From contig NZ_JAFHKM010000002.1 in NCBI RefSeq assembly GCF_016937515.1, positions 1,235,001-1,299,000 on the forward strand: a DNA stretch of 64,000 bases. Direction: 5' to 3'. Below, in pieces: positions 24,098 to 33,323 of the stretch (positions are counted from its first letter, which is position 1; each line of letters opens with the position of its first letter). The notes below the pieces were generated by a model that was not told where the DNA came from, did not search any database, and was given only the letters and a program-made list of their open reading frames with translations. Position numbers and translations under genes: made by a program. Origin of the DNA: Cohnella algarum. Its GTDB lineage: Bacteria > Bacillota > Bacilli > Paenibacillales > Paenibacillaceae.

Positions 24098-27021
24098 GGC
24101 TCATCCCTCCCCTCTTTTTCGTCGCGTTCGTCAAGCGGCAGCCAAAACGTCACCTTCGTCCCCCGGTCCGGTACGCTTTCCAGCAGCGGACGCTTGCCAG
24201 TGCGATGCGTCAATCTTTTCATAATGTTTGCGAAGCCGACGCCACGCTCGCCGGCCTTCGGCTCCAGCAGCTCCTTTCGTCTGGCTTCCGGCATGCCGAC
24301 CCCGTCGTCCTCGACAATCACTTCCGCAAAGCGGTCTTTGCGGCGGATCGAAATCGAGACGGTTCCCCCGTTCACTTTGCGCGCCACGCCGTGCCGGATC
24401 GCGTTTTCGACGAGGGGCTGAATCGTCAGCGGCATGATCGACTGTCCGAGCAGCTCTTCGTCGTATTCGAACTTTACGTTGAGCCTTTGGCCGAATCTCG
24501 CCTTTTCGATGTCGACATAGGCTTGAATCAGCTCGATTTCCTGCTCGAGCGGCACGATTTCTTCCATCCGGTTATGGTGGAACAAAATCCGCAAATACGT
24601 GCTGAGCACGGACAGCAGCTCGCCCGCCCGCACCCCGTCCGTGTAGCAGAGCGACATGATGGTGCCCAGAGCGTTGTAGAGAAAATGGGGCTTGATCTGC
24701 GATTGCAAAAACGCCATCTCGTTTTGCGCCGCTTCCCGCGCCAGACGCTTCATCGCGAGCTGCGTGCGAATGCGGACGCGGACTTCCCCGGCGTCGATCG
24801 GCTTGGCGATCACGTCGTTTCCGCCCGCCGACAGGCAAGCCTCCACGTCGGCTTGCGTGCTTGCCGCCATCAAATACAAAATCGGAAGCTCGATCTGGGT
24901 AAACAGCTTGCGAATTTGCCTTCCCGTCTCGTATCCCTTGCCGCCCGACAGCATGACGTCCAGCAAGACGAGGTCCGGCCTTTGCGGCCGGCTGACGAAT
25001 TCGAGCGCTTCCTTGTCCGTATGGGCCGTAACGACCCGATAGCCTTCGATCGCCAGCAAGTTGGCCATGATCTCGGAATTTTTCCACTCTCCGGCGATCA
25101 GGACGGTGTCGGTTCCCCCGGCAACCCCGGCGCTCCCGGCCGAGCGAGCCGCGGGTTCGGAAGCGGCCGCCGTCTCCGCCCGGCTTTTCTCCGCGCCGGC
25201 CAGCGCCGTGCCGGATGCGGCCGGAAGCCTGACCTCGAAGCCGATCCCGTCCTCGGAAACGCCGGCCTCCTCCATCAGTTGTCCTCCCATCCGCTCGATC
25301 AATTGCCGGGCGACGGAAAGCCCGATCCCGAAGCCGGCCTGTTCCGCCGCGTGCGTCTCCGGCGCGCCGCCGCCCTTCGCCTTGATCGCCACGACAACGT
25401 CTTCGCCGCCGCGCGCGCTGCTCACGGCCAGCTCCCCGCGCGCCGTATGCTGCAGCGCATAGCTGACGAGATTGGACATGACCTGCTTAAGGCGCGCTTC
25501 ATCCGCGACGACATAGCGGGCATCGTCCGCGATTCGCCGGGACAGCGTCACCTTTTTCTCTTTGGATAAAAAGCCGTGCATCTCGAATTGGATCGAAACG
25601 ACGGCGGCCAGATCGACCGATCCAAGCTCGACTTCCAGCTTGCCGTCCTCGATTTTCGCCAAATCGATAACGTCGTTCACCATGTTGGACATCCGAAATG
25701 CCGTGTTGCGGATCAGCAGCAGCTTGTCCCGGTTTTGCCGGACGCCGGCGGTTCCCGAAGGCGCATCCATCGCCGCTTGCGACAGGTTGATGATGCCGTT
25801 GAGCGGCGTATTCAGCTCGTGGGAAGTGCGAAGCAGAAATTCGGTTTTATATCGGTCGGCCTCCTTCAATTGCCCGGTCAATTTTTCCATCGAGCGGTAG
25901 GTATCGATGTAGCGGACCGCGAACATCATAAAGGTCAAAACGCCGAACGAATAAGCGAGCGCATCGGTTAAAATAAACATGGCCAGGCTGTCGTCCAACA
26001 TATTGATGACCATATTCAACGGGAACAGCGTCAGGCTGAGAAGCGAAGCGATAAAAAGCTGCATCTCTCTTTTCCCGAAGGCCCCGTACTCCCCCCTCAT
26101 ATACAGCACGCTTAACGCTATGGCTAACAGACCGTAGGAAAGCGGAAGGCTGGCCAGAAAATACTCGAGCGCGTACGCGTAGACATAGTAGGGCACGAAA
26201 ACGATAAACGCGCAGTAGGCAAGCACGGTGCCGCCCGCAACGGTAAGAACGGCTCGGAATACCGGCAGCTTCCTGAACATCGAATAAACGAAGCCGAGCA
26301 TTATCGGAAACGGAAGGAACATCGTCAAATCCTTGAGCTTCCAGGTCAATTCGAAAGGGGCTTCGGGAAATACCTGCAAAAACGACCGTTCCCCGTTGAG
26401 CAGGATCGTGACGGCAAACAAGAGGTTGAACGCCCCGAACAGCAAAAAGCTTCTTTGGCGGCTCAGGAAAAAATGAGTGAGAAAGTAAAACAGACTGAAC
26501 GCAAACAGCAGCAGAACGCCCGCCCACTCCAGCGAGATTTGCAGGAACCGGGCAAACTGGATGTCGGAATGGAGGCCGAGCCGGAGATGCGAAACGATGC
26601 CCCCGGTTTTGAAATCGAAATTGGCCACCTGGATGACGATATCGAGTTTGCCGTCTTCGGGAACGTAAAAGCTTACCGGATACGGCATGTTGCCCGGCCT
26701 GTATTCGTCCCGGGTCGGCGCAGGCTCGCCCGAGCCTCCGACGAGCTTGCCGTTGACGAAAATGTTTTCGGAAAAGCGGATGATCCGCTTTTGAATGGCC
26801 AGCAATTCGTCCGTCGGATCCACCCGAACCCGCAGCCGGTAGGTCGCGCTGCCCCAGGCTCCGATGCCTTCGCCGTTCCAAACGCCGGGAACGTTCAACA
26901 GCCTTTTGCCCGCGACGCTCCCGGCCTGGAGCTCTTCCGGCGTCAGCAATTGCCCGGGATAGAACTCCCACTCGCCGTCCAACGCGACCCGGCCCCGTTC
27001 CTTCAGATCCCACCCGCTCAA
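24094..27021 (-). CDS. Hybrid histidine kinase with two kinase modules (5' frameshifted)
   Basis: Order of domains: an extracellular 7TMR-DISM-like sensor (about 1-160), seven membrane helices (about 165-380), a HisKA domain with SHELNTPLN near residue 400, an ATPase, a receiver domain (DLVLLDVMLS near 700), then a second LytS-type kinase with IKPHFLYNAL and PLVENAIRHG plus an ATPase near the C-terminus. Two kinase modules around one receiver is an elaborate phosphorelay. The frame opens only at 27021 because of a shift near 27046-27050; the first helix is in the neighbouring frame at 27056-27170. It is coupled to the response regulator downstream. Confidence 0.88.
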   Translation of the reverse strand: MSGWDLKERGRVALDGEWEFYPGQLLTPEELQAGSVAGKRLLNVPGVWNGEGIGAWGSATYRLRVRVDPTDELLAIQKRIIRFSENIFVNGKLVGGSGEPAPTRDEYRPGNMPYPVSFYVPEDGKLDIVIQVANFDFKTGGIVSHLRLGLHSDIQFARFLQISLEWAGVLLLFAFSLFYFLTHFFLSRQRSFLLFGAFNLLFAVTILLNGERSFLQVFPEAPFELTWKLKDLTMFLPFPIMLGFVYSMFRKLPVFRAVLTVAGGTVLAYCAFIVFVPYYVYAYALEYFLASLPLSYGLLAIALSVLYMRGEYGAFGKREMQLFIASLLSLTLFPLNMVINMLDDSLAMFILTDALAYSFGVLTFMMFAVRYIDTYRSMEKLTGQLKEADRYKTEFLLRTSHELNTPLNGIINLSQAAMDAPSGTAGVRQNRDKLLLIRNTAFRMSNMVNDVIDLAKIEDGKLEVELGSVDLAAVVSIQFEMHGFLSKEKKVTLSRRIADDARYVVADEARLKQVMSNLVSYALQHTARGELAVSSARGGEDVVVAIKAKGGGAPETHAAEQAGFGIGLSVARQLIERMGGQLMEEAGVSEDGIGFEVRLPAASGTALAGAEKSRAETAAASEPAARSAGSAGVAGGTDTVLIAGEWKNSEIMANLLAIEGYRVVTAHTDKEALEFVSRPQRPDLVLLDVMLSGGKGYETGRQIRKLFTQIELPILYLMAASTQADVEACLSAGGNDVIAKPIDAGEVRVRIRTQLAMKRLAREAAQNEMAFLQSQIKPHFLYNALGTIMSLCYTDGVRAGELLSVLSTYLRILFHHNRMEEIVPLEQEIELIQAYVDIEKARFGQRLNVKFEYDEELLGQSIMPLTIQPLVENAIRHGVARKVNGGTVSISIRRKDRFAEVIVEDDGVGMPEARRKELLEPKAGERGVGFANIMKRLTHRTGKRPLLESVPDRGTKVTFWLPLDERDEKEGRDEP

Positions 27022-27170
27022 GTCCAGAATGCCGCCTTTGGCGACGGGGGAGGGGCTTTGTCGAATTTATTGACCAACATAATGGCAACGACCGCCGCAA
27101 CGCAAAGGACCAAAACCGCCAAATAGCCGTCTATGAAAAAAAACGTGCGTTTCCGTTTCAGCTGTCTCAC
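27022..27170 (-). other. Out-of-frame N-terminal segment of the hybrid kinase
   Basis: From GTG at 27170 the minus strand reads VRQLKRKRTFFFIDGYLAVL and a further hydrophobic stretch, a typical basic start plus first membrane helix. It meets a stop near 27015. Adding one C to the C5 run (27046-27050) would join it to GGILDLSGWDLK and restore a protein of about 1,025 residues. Whether the base is truly missing or an assembly fault cannot be told here. Confidence 0.75.
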
Positions 27171-27477
27171 CCGCGCCTTATGTAAAAGATTTGCCTGTCG
27201 GGCCGATTCGAGCTTCCCGAAATGAATCGGGTCCGTGCCTCAATTCTACAACGGTTTCGATTGCCCGGATATCCCGTTCTTTTGCCGTCCGGACCGAGAT
27301 GCTTTTCATTATGCGCCGAGGCGCTTAACATTTGCTGAAAAACGCGGGAGCCCCCATCGATCCTGGACAGCTTTGCAATCTTACGCAGGATTTCGCCAAA
27401 TCGGAATGGGTAGTCGGCGTGTCGCGATCTTCGTTGAAGTTTTGTCCGATAAAATCCAGCGGAGGGAGCCCCGGCGC
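27171..27477. other. Gene-free stretch with a decayed P1-like pair
   Basis: No credible coding sequence. CAGGATTTCGCCAAA at 27386 and TTGAAGTTTTGTCCGA at 27434 look like worn P1 boxes 48 bp apart, followed by GATAAAATCCA. The match is poor, so this is only a possible relic. Confidence 0.3.
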
Positions 27478-27520
27478 AAAAAACCCGTCCTCGGCCGGAA
27501 GGGCCGCAAGACGGGCTTTC
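27476..27520 (-). terminator. Terminator of the nitroreductase gene
   Basis: AAGCCCGTC and GACGGGTT pair on the minus strand around an inner GGCC-rich loop, followed by TTTT. It begins about 15 bases after the stop. Confidence 0.82.
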
Positions 27521-27533
27521 GCGAAGCGGAATT

Positions 27534-28181
27534 TTAAAACGTGTTCCAAACCGTCACGTCTTCGACGGGCAGCCGGGAAGTCGGACGCCCCGGGGTGGCC
27601 GCTTTGCCGACGGCGATGAGCATGACCGGCACGTAGGGGTCCGGAATGCGGAATTCGGCGATGAGCTGCTCCGCGTTGTAGCCGCCCATCGGAACGGTGT
27701 CATAGCCGCGGGCTTTCGCCGCCAGCATCAGCTGCATGCTGACGAGTCCGCCGTCGATCAGCGCGATTTTTTCTCTCCGTTCCGACGGAAGCGCGCCATA
27801 GAGCTTGGTGGAATTCGCCGTAAACGTTGCGGCGAACTCCTCCGTCATATACCCGGCTTCGACCGCCAGGCGGTTGATTTTCTCCGATTGCTTGTAAGCA
27901 TCCCTGTCGCCCAGCACGGCGATGACGGCGGACGCTTCGACGACTTGCTGCTGATTGTTGGCGATCGGCAACAGACGCTTTTTCGCTTCCGAATCGTTGA
28001 TCACCAGAAAGCGCCAAGGCTGCAAATTGCTGCTCGAAGGCGCCAGCGTCGCCTCCTTCAGCAGATCTTTCAATTCCTGTTCGGAAATTTGCGCCGAGGC
28101 GTCGTAATGGCGGACGGAACGGCGTTCCCGGATGACCGATTCGAAGCTTGCCTGCGATTGCGCGGCGGATGAGACAGACAT
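27534..28181 (-). CDS. Nitroreductase-family flavoprotein
   Basis: A 215-residue FMN-dependent NAD(P)H oxidoreductase. The N-terminal RRSVRHYD and APSSSNLQPWRF are the phosphate- and flavin-binding segments of the family; the C-terminal GGYN and later loops complete the active site of the dimer. Overall it is closest to the YodC/MhqN type, which reduces quinones or nitro compounds under electrophile stress. ATG at 28181 has AAGGAG eight bases before it; the GTG at 28190 abuts that site and is rejected. Single-gene unit with its own terminator. Confidence 0.9.
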   Translation of the reverse strand: MSVSSAAQSQASFESVIRERRSVRHYDASAQISEQELKDLLKEATLAPSSSNLQPWRFLVINDSEAKKRLLPIANNQQQVVEASAVIAVLGDRDAYKQSEKINRLAVEAGYMTEEFAATFTANSTKLYGALPSERREKIALIDGGLVSMQLMLAAKARGYDTVPMGGYNAEQLIAEFRIPDPYVPVMLIAVGKAATPGRPTSRLPVEDVTVWNTF

Positions 28182-28409
28182 GTTCTCCACTCCTTTTTGG
28201 TTTCGATTGAACCCTTATTGTTACTATGCTAATATAATACACAGTAAATGCGACAAATGAACTGTAACGTCATATTGCACAGTATAAACCCCACTCTATA
28301 CCGATGTCAATGCTGGGATAAATCTCTTTTCCCCAAACTCCCCATGCCTGCCGCGCTGCCGCGACCGGCCGCATCTCAAGTTTTCCCAAGCCGCCTGCCG
28401 ACATGCCTC

Positions 28410-30758
28410 TTACGAAAACCCGATATCGTCCAGCATCGCTTCTCCGGGACCCTCCGGGAACAAAAACGTGATGCGGACTATCTCGTCCGGATCGAATGCC
28501 GGATTCGCTTCGGCGAACAGCTCCAGCGGGAGCTCGTACGTTTGAAATACGGCTTGTACGGACTCGTCGTATTTGCCGTCGTCCATCGTCTCTTCCAGCA
28601 AGGAAAAATAGGTGAACGTCGTGGCCGGCGAGGGCAGAATCGGCATGACGTCGCTTATCGCCACGCGCGCCGACGCTCCGGACGCATCCGCGAGCTCGAC
28701 TTCCGCCTCGGACAGCGAAATGCCCGCTTCGCCCGGCTGCGGTTCCGCCGCGCCGCCCTCCGCATCCGGCCTGTCCGGCGACTCCGGCCCGCTTTCGGGC
28801 TCGGTCTCCGATTCGCCGCCCCGATCCGCGGCCCCGTCCGACATGGAAAAAACCAGGCTGACGCTGCCGCCTTCTTTCTCCCCCGCGAACGGCCCGTCCA
28901 TCGCTTCCTCCGCAAGAAGCGTATAGCGGGCTTCTTCCTCCCATTTCAAGGCGACCGCCCGGTTGCCGGTTTTACGGCCGTCCCGGTCCGTCGTTTCCTC
29001 ATGCGTCCAGTAGGACGTGCCGGCCGCTTCCGCGTCGATCCTGTCCGCGGGAGCTTCGATGTCGCTCGTTTCCTCGAAGCGGGCGACGGGCACGAATGCC
29101 GCGCTCTCGTAGCGGCTCCAGTATCCCGTATCCGGCAGAAAAAGCGCCCCCGCCCGATAATCGCGGAACAAGGCTTCATAACCGGATTCGCCTTTCAGCA
29201 CCGTCTCCGCGAACGCCGTCAGGTACGCTTTCGCGATCTGCCGCTGGTCCTCGCCCGAAAGAGACGGAGAGCGCAAAAACAAAGCGGCCGGCATCGCCTC
29301 GTCCTTGCTCCCCCACGTCGTATTGAATTGGCCGTGGTTGGCGCCGTCCACGTACAACGAAGCTTTGAACCCTTCGGAAGACGGCGAAAAGCCGGCGCGT
29401 CCGTACTGCCTTTCGCCGTAAAAACTCGTAATATCGGCATCCGCCGCCCCTTGCAGCACGAGGTACGAAACGTCGGTCAGCCGCGTGACACGTCCGTCTA
29501 CCGCCGTATCCGTAGGCGCCAGCGCCGCCACGCCCGCGATCGAATAGCTGTCCGGATCCGGCAAGCCGGCACCCTCCCCGAACCACTGATCGGCCGCGGC
29601 CGCCATGGCCGCCGCCTGGCCGCCTCGCGAGTGCCCGATCAGCGCGATCCGGTCAAAATCGATCCGATCGTAAAAAGGCGTCGACGCGTCCGCGGCGAAA
29701 GCCTGCAGCTGCCGGATGTGCTGCAGCAAAAGCCACGCCCGCGGCTTCATATCCTCGTCGGGAATGCCCGACCAGACGGAAAAATTCAAAAAGTTTTCGT
29801 CGACGGAAACCGCGGCGATTCCCCGACTCGCCAGCTGTTCCCCCAGGTAGGCGTACCCGCCGTCGGAGAAATCCTCCATCAGATGATTGCCGTGCACGAT
29901 CAGGGCAAGCGGAAAAGGCCCCTCCCCTTCCGGCATCCACACTCGGCCGTTCAGCGGAAGGGACGTCTCGTCGAACCCCCAGAATCGTTCTCGGAGCCAC
30001 GCCCAATTGCGGATATAGGCCGATCCGTCGACGGAGGCCGACACGACGGCCGCCCCCTCGCCGTATTCCGGCCGGTGCCGGTCTTGCCCGCTCCCGTACG
30101 TAAAGGCCTCGAACGCATAGCTTCCCGGCCGGGAGGGATCGTCCGCCCGCAAGGGGGCGATCGCTTCGCCCGCTGCCTCCGGCGACGGCAAGGCCGCCGG
30201 CTCGGCCGCCGTTCCTCCCGACGCTGCGGTCGTCGCTCCGACGGCCAGGAGCGCCCCGGCAACGGCAAGCCACGCCCCCAGCTTGCGCCGCCATCCGAAG
30301 CGGCGGCTGAACGTCATTCGCGCGGCAGTCCCCGCAAGGGCGAGGGTTCCGACCGAAAAGAAAGCGAAACCAAGCGAAAACCACAGCCCGAGATCGCCGA
30401 AAAACAAGATCAGCGCGACCTCCGATAACGCAAAAAGCGCGGCGCCGCACGCGAAGCCGGGCAGCGCGAGATGCAGCACCGCGAGCAGCCACGCGACGAG
30501 GCTTCCCGCGAGCAGCAAGCCGATCGTATGAAGCGCGACCGCCCCCGCGATGTCGAAGCCGGCGCCGAACCCGGTCGGAGCGCCGAGCGCGCCCAAGGCG
30601 GCCATCGCCCCGCCGGCGGCCCACATGCCGGCGGCGGCGGCGCGCCACGGGGCGGTGTCCCGCGCCAGCATCCGCCTGCGCCCCGGACGCAATCTGCGCC
30701 CGAGGCGCGCGGCCATCGGAGAAGGATGTATCGTTTCGTGCCGCAAAGTCGGTTCCAT
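28410..30758 (-). CDS. Large alpha/beta hydrolase with N-terminal membrane domain
   Basis: About 782 residues. The first about 190 hold roughly five hydrophobic segments; the rest is outside or inside as one block. The hydrolase core has LIVHGNHLMEDF (oxyanion region), the nucleophile elbow GHSRGG, an acid in QGAADADIT and GANHGQF with the likely catalytic histidine. This resembles chlorophyllase/PET-hydrolase-like lipases. A C-terminal region (about 560-780), with an acidic Pro/Glu/Ser stretch, has no fold I recognise. Start chosen at ATG 30758 (MEPTLRH) because GAGG lies eight bases upstream. It follows the DUF3900 gene by 66 bases. Confidence 0.82.
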   Translation of the reverse strand: MEPTLRHETIHPSPMAARLGRRLRPGRRRMLARDTAPWRAAAAGMWAAGGAMAALGALGAPTGFGAGFDIAGAVALHTIGLLLAGSLVAWLLAVLHLALPGFACGAALFALSEVALILFFGDLGLWFSLGFAFFSVGTLALAGTAARMTFSRRFGWRRKLGAWLAVAGALLAVGATTAASGGTAAEPAALPSPEAAGEAIAPLRADDPSRPGSYAFEAFTYGSGQDRHRPEYGEGAAVVSASVDGSAYIRNWAWLRERFWGFDETSLPLNGRVWMPEGEGPFPLALIVHGNHLMEDFSDGGYAYLGEQLASRGIAAVSVDENFLNFSVWSGIPDEDMKPRAWLLLQHIRQLQAFAADASTPFYDRIDFDRIALIGHSRGGQAAAMAAAADQWFGEGAGLPDPDSYSIAGVAALAPTDTAVDGRVTRLTDVSYLVLQGAADADITSFYGERQYGRAGFSPSSEGFKASLYVDGANHGQFNTTWGSKDEAMPAALFLRSPSLSGEDQRQIAKAYLTAFAETVLKGESGYEALFRDYRAGALFLPDTGYWSRYESAAFVPVARFEETSDIEAPADRIDAEAAGTSYWTHEETTDRDGRKTGNRAVALKWEEEARYTLLAEEAMDGPFAGEKEGGSVSLVFSMSDGAADRGGESETEPESGPESPDRPDAEGGAAEPQPGEAGISLSEAEVELADASGASARVAISDVMPILPSPATTFTYFSLLEETMDDGKYDESVQAVFQTYELPLELFAEANPAFDPDEIVRITFLFPEGPGEAMLDDIGFS

Positions 30759-30824
30759 TCGCAACGCCTCGTTCCGCCGTTCTTTTTCGCATTTCAAGCG
30801 CCATGAATCGGCACTTACGCTGCC

Positions 30825-32180
30825 TTAAGCCTCTTCGTTCCGCCGGGCCACCCGCGCAAGCACATCCTCCAGCTCGTCCGGATACAGCAGCTCGACCGGG
30901 GAGAGCCCTTTCTCGAACTCGAACGTATCCCCTTCGATCAGCACGACGTATCGCCCCCTGAACCGGGCGATGTGCAGGCTGCCGCCGTAATCCGACATCC
31001 GCCCCTTGACGGAAATGTCGTCCAGCTTGAATTTAAGCTCCAGCTCCGGCTGAAGCTCGACAATTTGCGCCGTCGCTTCCATGACGTCGTCGTGCGTCCA
31101 TTTTTCCTGCAGCTGCCTTTTGTCGCTGGCCGCCCAGGCTTCATACTGGCTGGCTTCCCGCTGCCGCCCGGGATGGCCTTGCGCTCCGGCGCCCGCGCCG
31201 CCGGGCTCGCCGGCATGCGCGCCGTAATCCGGGCTGTAATCCGGGCCGCCGCCGTCGGCGTTCCCCGCTCCGTCGCGCCGCCGATCTTCGGCTTCCGCCC
31301 CGCCGTCTTCGGCAAGCCGGAGCGGCGACTCGGCCGCGGGCTCGCCGCCCGCTTCCGGTTCCCGCGCCCGCTCGTACGCCCCGTCGTCCGCGGCCGTTTC
31401 GGCGGAAGCCGCGACGTATGGAGCCGCGTAAGGCGGCATCGCGTCCTCTTCGCCTTCCCCGCCTTGCCACTTCGTCTCCATATATTGCTGAACGAGATCG
31501 AGCACCTGGTCGGTCACGATTTCGGGCTTCGACTTTTCGTAGGAGACGTACTTGAGAAAGTCCTCGAAATAGCGGGCGTGCGAGGCCTGGTGAATTTTCA
31601 GCTCGAACGGCTCCAGCATCCCTTCCTCCGGCATGTTCGGATACTGGATCGATTTGATGTTGCGGGCGCTGATCGCCATTTCGACGTGCGAGATGAGGCT
31701 TTTTTCGTCGGAGACGCGCGCGATTTTGGACTCGAAATCGCACTTCAGCACGAAGACGAACGGATCGTCGAACAGCTCGTTCAACTTGCCCTGCGCGACG
31801 ATGAAGGCTCCCCCCCGCACCGCGCTCGTGTTCATGTACAGCCGCACCATATCGTCGCAGGCGTAATGAAACTGCTGCTTGTCCCGCGCCGAACGAAGCT
31901 TTTGAAACAGATTGTAGTTCGGATTGCTGTCCGGATCGTGCCCCGGCTCCACCACAAACCGGCCGATTTTCGTCGGGGCGTTTTCCGAAACGGCATGGAC
32001 GTCGGCTTTTCGCTTGGCGATTCGCGCGAACTCCGAGTCCAGAAACGATTTGATTTCGCTTTCCTCGTAATCGAACTGATCCAGCGTCTGGTAGTGCTTG
32101 TACCGCCTGCCCGAATCCGGATCGCCGGCTCCTTCCGTCTGAATCACGAAAAACGACAAATATTGTATGGAAAATTTCAT
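30825..32180 (-). CDS. DUF3900-like protein with a disordered insert
   Basis: About 451 residues from ATG 32180 (MKFSIQYLSFFVIQ), the expected N-terminus of the DUF3900 family of Bacillales. I recognise the family from that N-terminus; it has no known function. Residues about 255-355 are a Gly/Ala/Pro/Glu-rich stretch that looks unstructured and splits the N-terminal domain (about 1-250) from a compact C-terminal part (about 370-451, LELKFKLDDISVKGRM). A frame extends 30 codons further upstream but without family match. No signal peptide, so probably cytosolic. Confidence 0.68.
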   Translation of the reverse strand: MKFSIQYLSFFVIQTEGAGDPDSGRRYKHYQTLDQFDYEESEIKSFLDSEFARIAKRKADVHAVSENAPTKIGRFVVEPGHDPDSNPNYNLFQKLRSARDKQQFHYACDDMVRLYMNTSAVRGGAFIVAQGKLNELFDDPFVFVLKCDFESKIARVSDEKSLISHVEMAISARNIKSIQYPNMPEEGMLEPFELKIHQASHARYFEDFLKYVSYEKSKPEIVTDQVLDLVQQYMETKWQGGEGEEDAMPPYAAPYVAASAETAADDGAYERAREPEAGGEPAAESPLRLAEDGGAEAEDRRRDGAGNADGGGPDYSPDYGAHAGEPGGAGAGAQGHPGRQREASQYEAWAASDKRQLQEKWTHDDVMEATAQIVELQPELELKFKLDDISVKGRMSDYGGSLHIARFRGRYVVLIEGDTFEFEKGLSPVELLYPDELEDVLARVARRNEEA

Positions 32181-32407
32181 GCTCCTGAAAAAGGCTCCTT
32201 TTCCGGACGGCCGCGCGCCGCCCGATGCTTCCCGTCGCGCGGGATGTTCCCGCTCTTCATTGTATAGCAAGACGGCGCGGTTTGGAAAAGGGGAATTTCG
32301 GGACTTCGGCTTGACGGGGCTATTGAGGGGCTAGGCGGGCCGAGCACGGCCCTGAGAGACGACCCGTTAGGATCAAAAACAGCGTCCGGCCAATGTCCGG
32401 GAGATGC

Positions 32408-33073
32408 TCAGGAGAGGTCGGACCTTACCCGGGCCATCGAAATCCGGAGCGACTCGCGCGTGTGGACGAGCATAAGCGGAGTCAGCTTTTGCTTGCTGCG
32501 GCTCACGCGGTTCGCCCCTTCCGGATGCATGAACCGCAACAACGTCTGCAAATAGACGGTCGACGTCCTTTCGAACCCTTTGGACGGTAGCGGCTTGCAT
32601 TCGAACCCCAAGCCGTGAATAAGCCCCCGATGGAGCAGGGTGACGCCCACCAGCGCCTTCACTTCGATCAACTCCGGCCTCGTTTCCATCGCCTCGTCGA
32701 TCCGTTTCAACGACGCCCGCGCCAGCCTTGCCGTCTGCAAAGCCGCCCGATCGGGCCCTAGCGTCCGCGCCAGCTCCAGCATCTGTCGGTTGTCCAGGTG
32801 CAGCTCGCCGATCCGGTCGCCGGGTTCGATCCTCGTGCCGTCCTCGCAGTCGATCGCTTCTCCCGTGTGACGTTTGACCATGACCTTGCAGATGCCGAAC
32901 TCCAGCACATAATCGCATCCGAGTTTCATACCCCAGCCCGCGAGCTTCTCCCATAGAAGCCATATCTTCTGCATGACCGTATAGTTGGCAGCCCGCGGCG
33001 CTCGCGCTGAAGGCAGCGTTTGGCCCGCCGCCGCTGCCGGGCATTCAAGGGAATTCGTTTCCCGTCCGTTCAT
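32408..33073 (-). CDS. YkoP-like protein
   Basis: A 221-residue protein resembling the YkoP family of Bacillales, often linked to polysaccharide deacetylases or glycosyltransferases. Visible marks are KIWLLWEKLAGWGMKLGCDY, the segment DGTRIEPGDRIGELHLDN and the C-terminal helical region. No signal peptide or membrane helix is clear. Start chosen at ATG 33073 with GAGAGG just upstream. It is divergent from the efflux pump genes. No enzyme activity can be assigned. Confidence 0.65.
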   Translation of the reverse strand: MNGRETNSLECPAAAAGQTLPSARAPRAANYTVMQKIWLLWEKLAGWGMKLGCDYVLEFGICKVMVKRHTGEAIDCEDGTRIEPGDRIGELHLDNRQMLELARTLGPDRAALQTARLARASLKRIDEAMETRPELIEVKALVGVTLLHRGLIHGLGFECKPLPSKGFERTSTVYLQTLLRFMHPEGANRVSRSKQKLTPLMLVHTRESLRISMARVRSDLS

Positions 33074-33235
33074 TTCCTCTCCCCGCTTCCGTCCGTATTC
33101 GTTCGAAGATCCATCTTCATTGTAGCCGCGCCGAATCCATTCGCCCCTCACCCGGCGTCGCATCGGATGCCCCACCTTTTGTCCCGTGAGGGACTGGACG
33201 GAGATCGGGGTTTTGCATTTTAGCCAAAAATGGTG

Positions 33236-33264
33236 TTGTCAAAAAACTGCGTATATAATATATT
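33236..33264 (+). promoter_or_regulatory. Promoter of the ABC efflux pump
   Basis: TTGTCA (33236-33241), 17 bases, TATATT (33259-33264). The -10 overlaps the first operator copy. Confidence 0.7.
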
Positions 33265-33295
33265 GTTTATGATATATACTGTTTATGAAATACAC
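33260..33295. promoter_or_regulatory. Tandem TetR operator candidates upstream of the efflux pump
   Basis: ATATTGTTTATGATAT (33260-33275) and ATACTGTTTATGAAAT (33276-33291) are adjacent copies, 16 bp apart, followed by ACAC. A related sequence, ATACTGTTTACAGGATACAC on the minus strand, lies upstream of the TetR gene at 36607-36626. Sharing it suggests the TetR protein controls both. Confidence 0.65.
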
Positions 33296-33323
33296 ATGAT
33301 TCGCGAAGGAGAGGAGCCTATCC

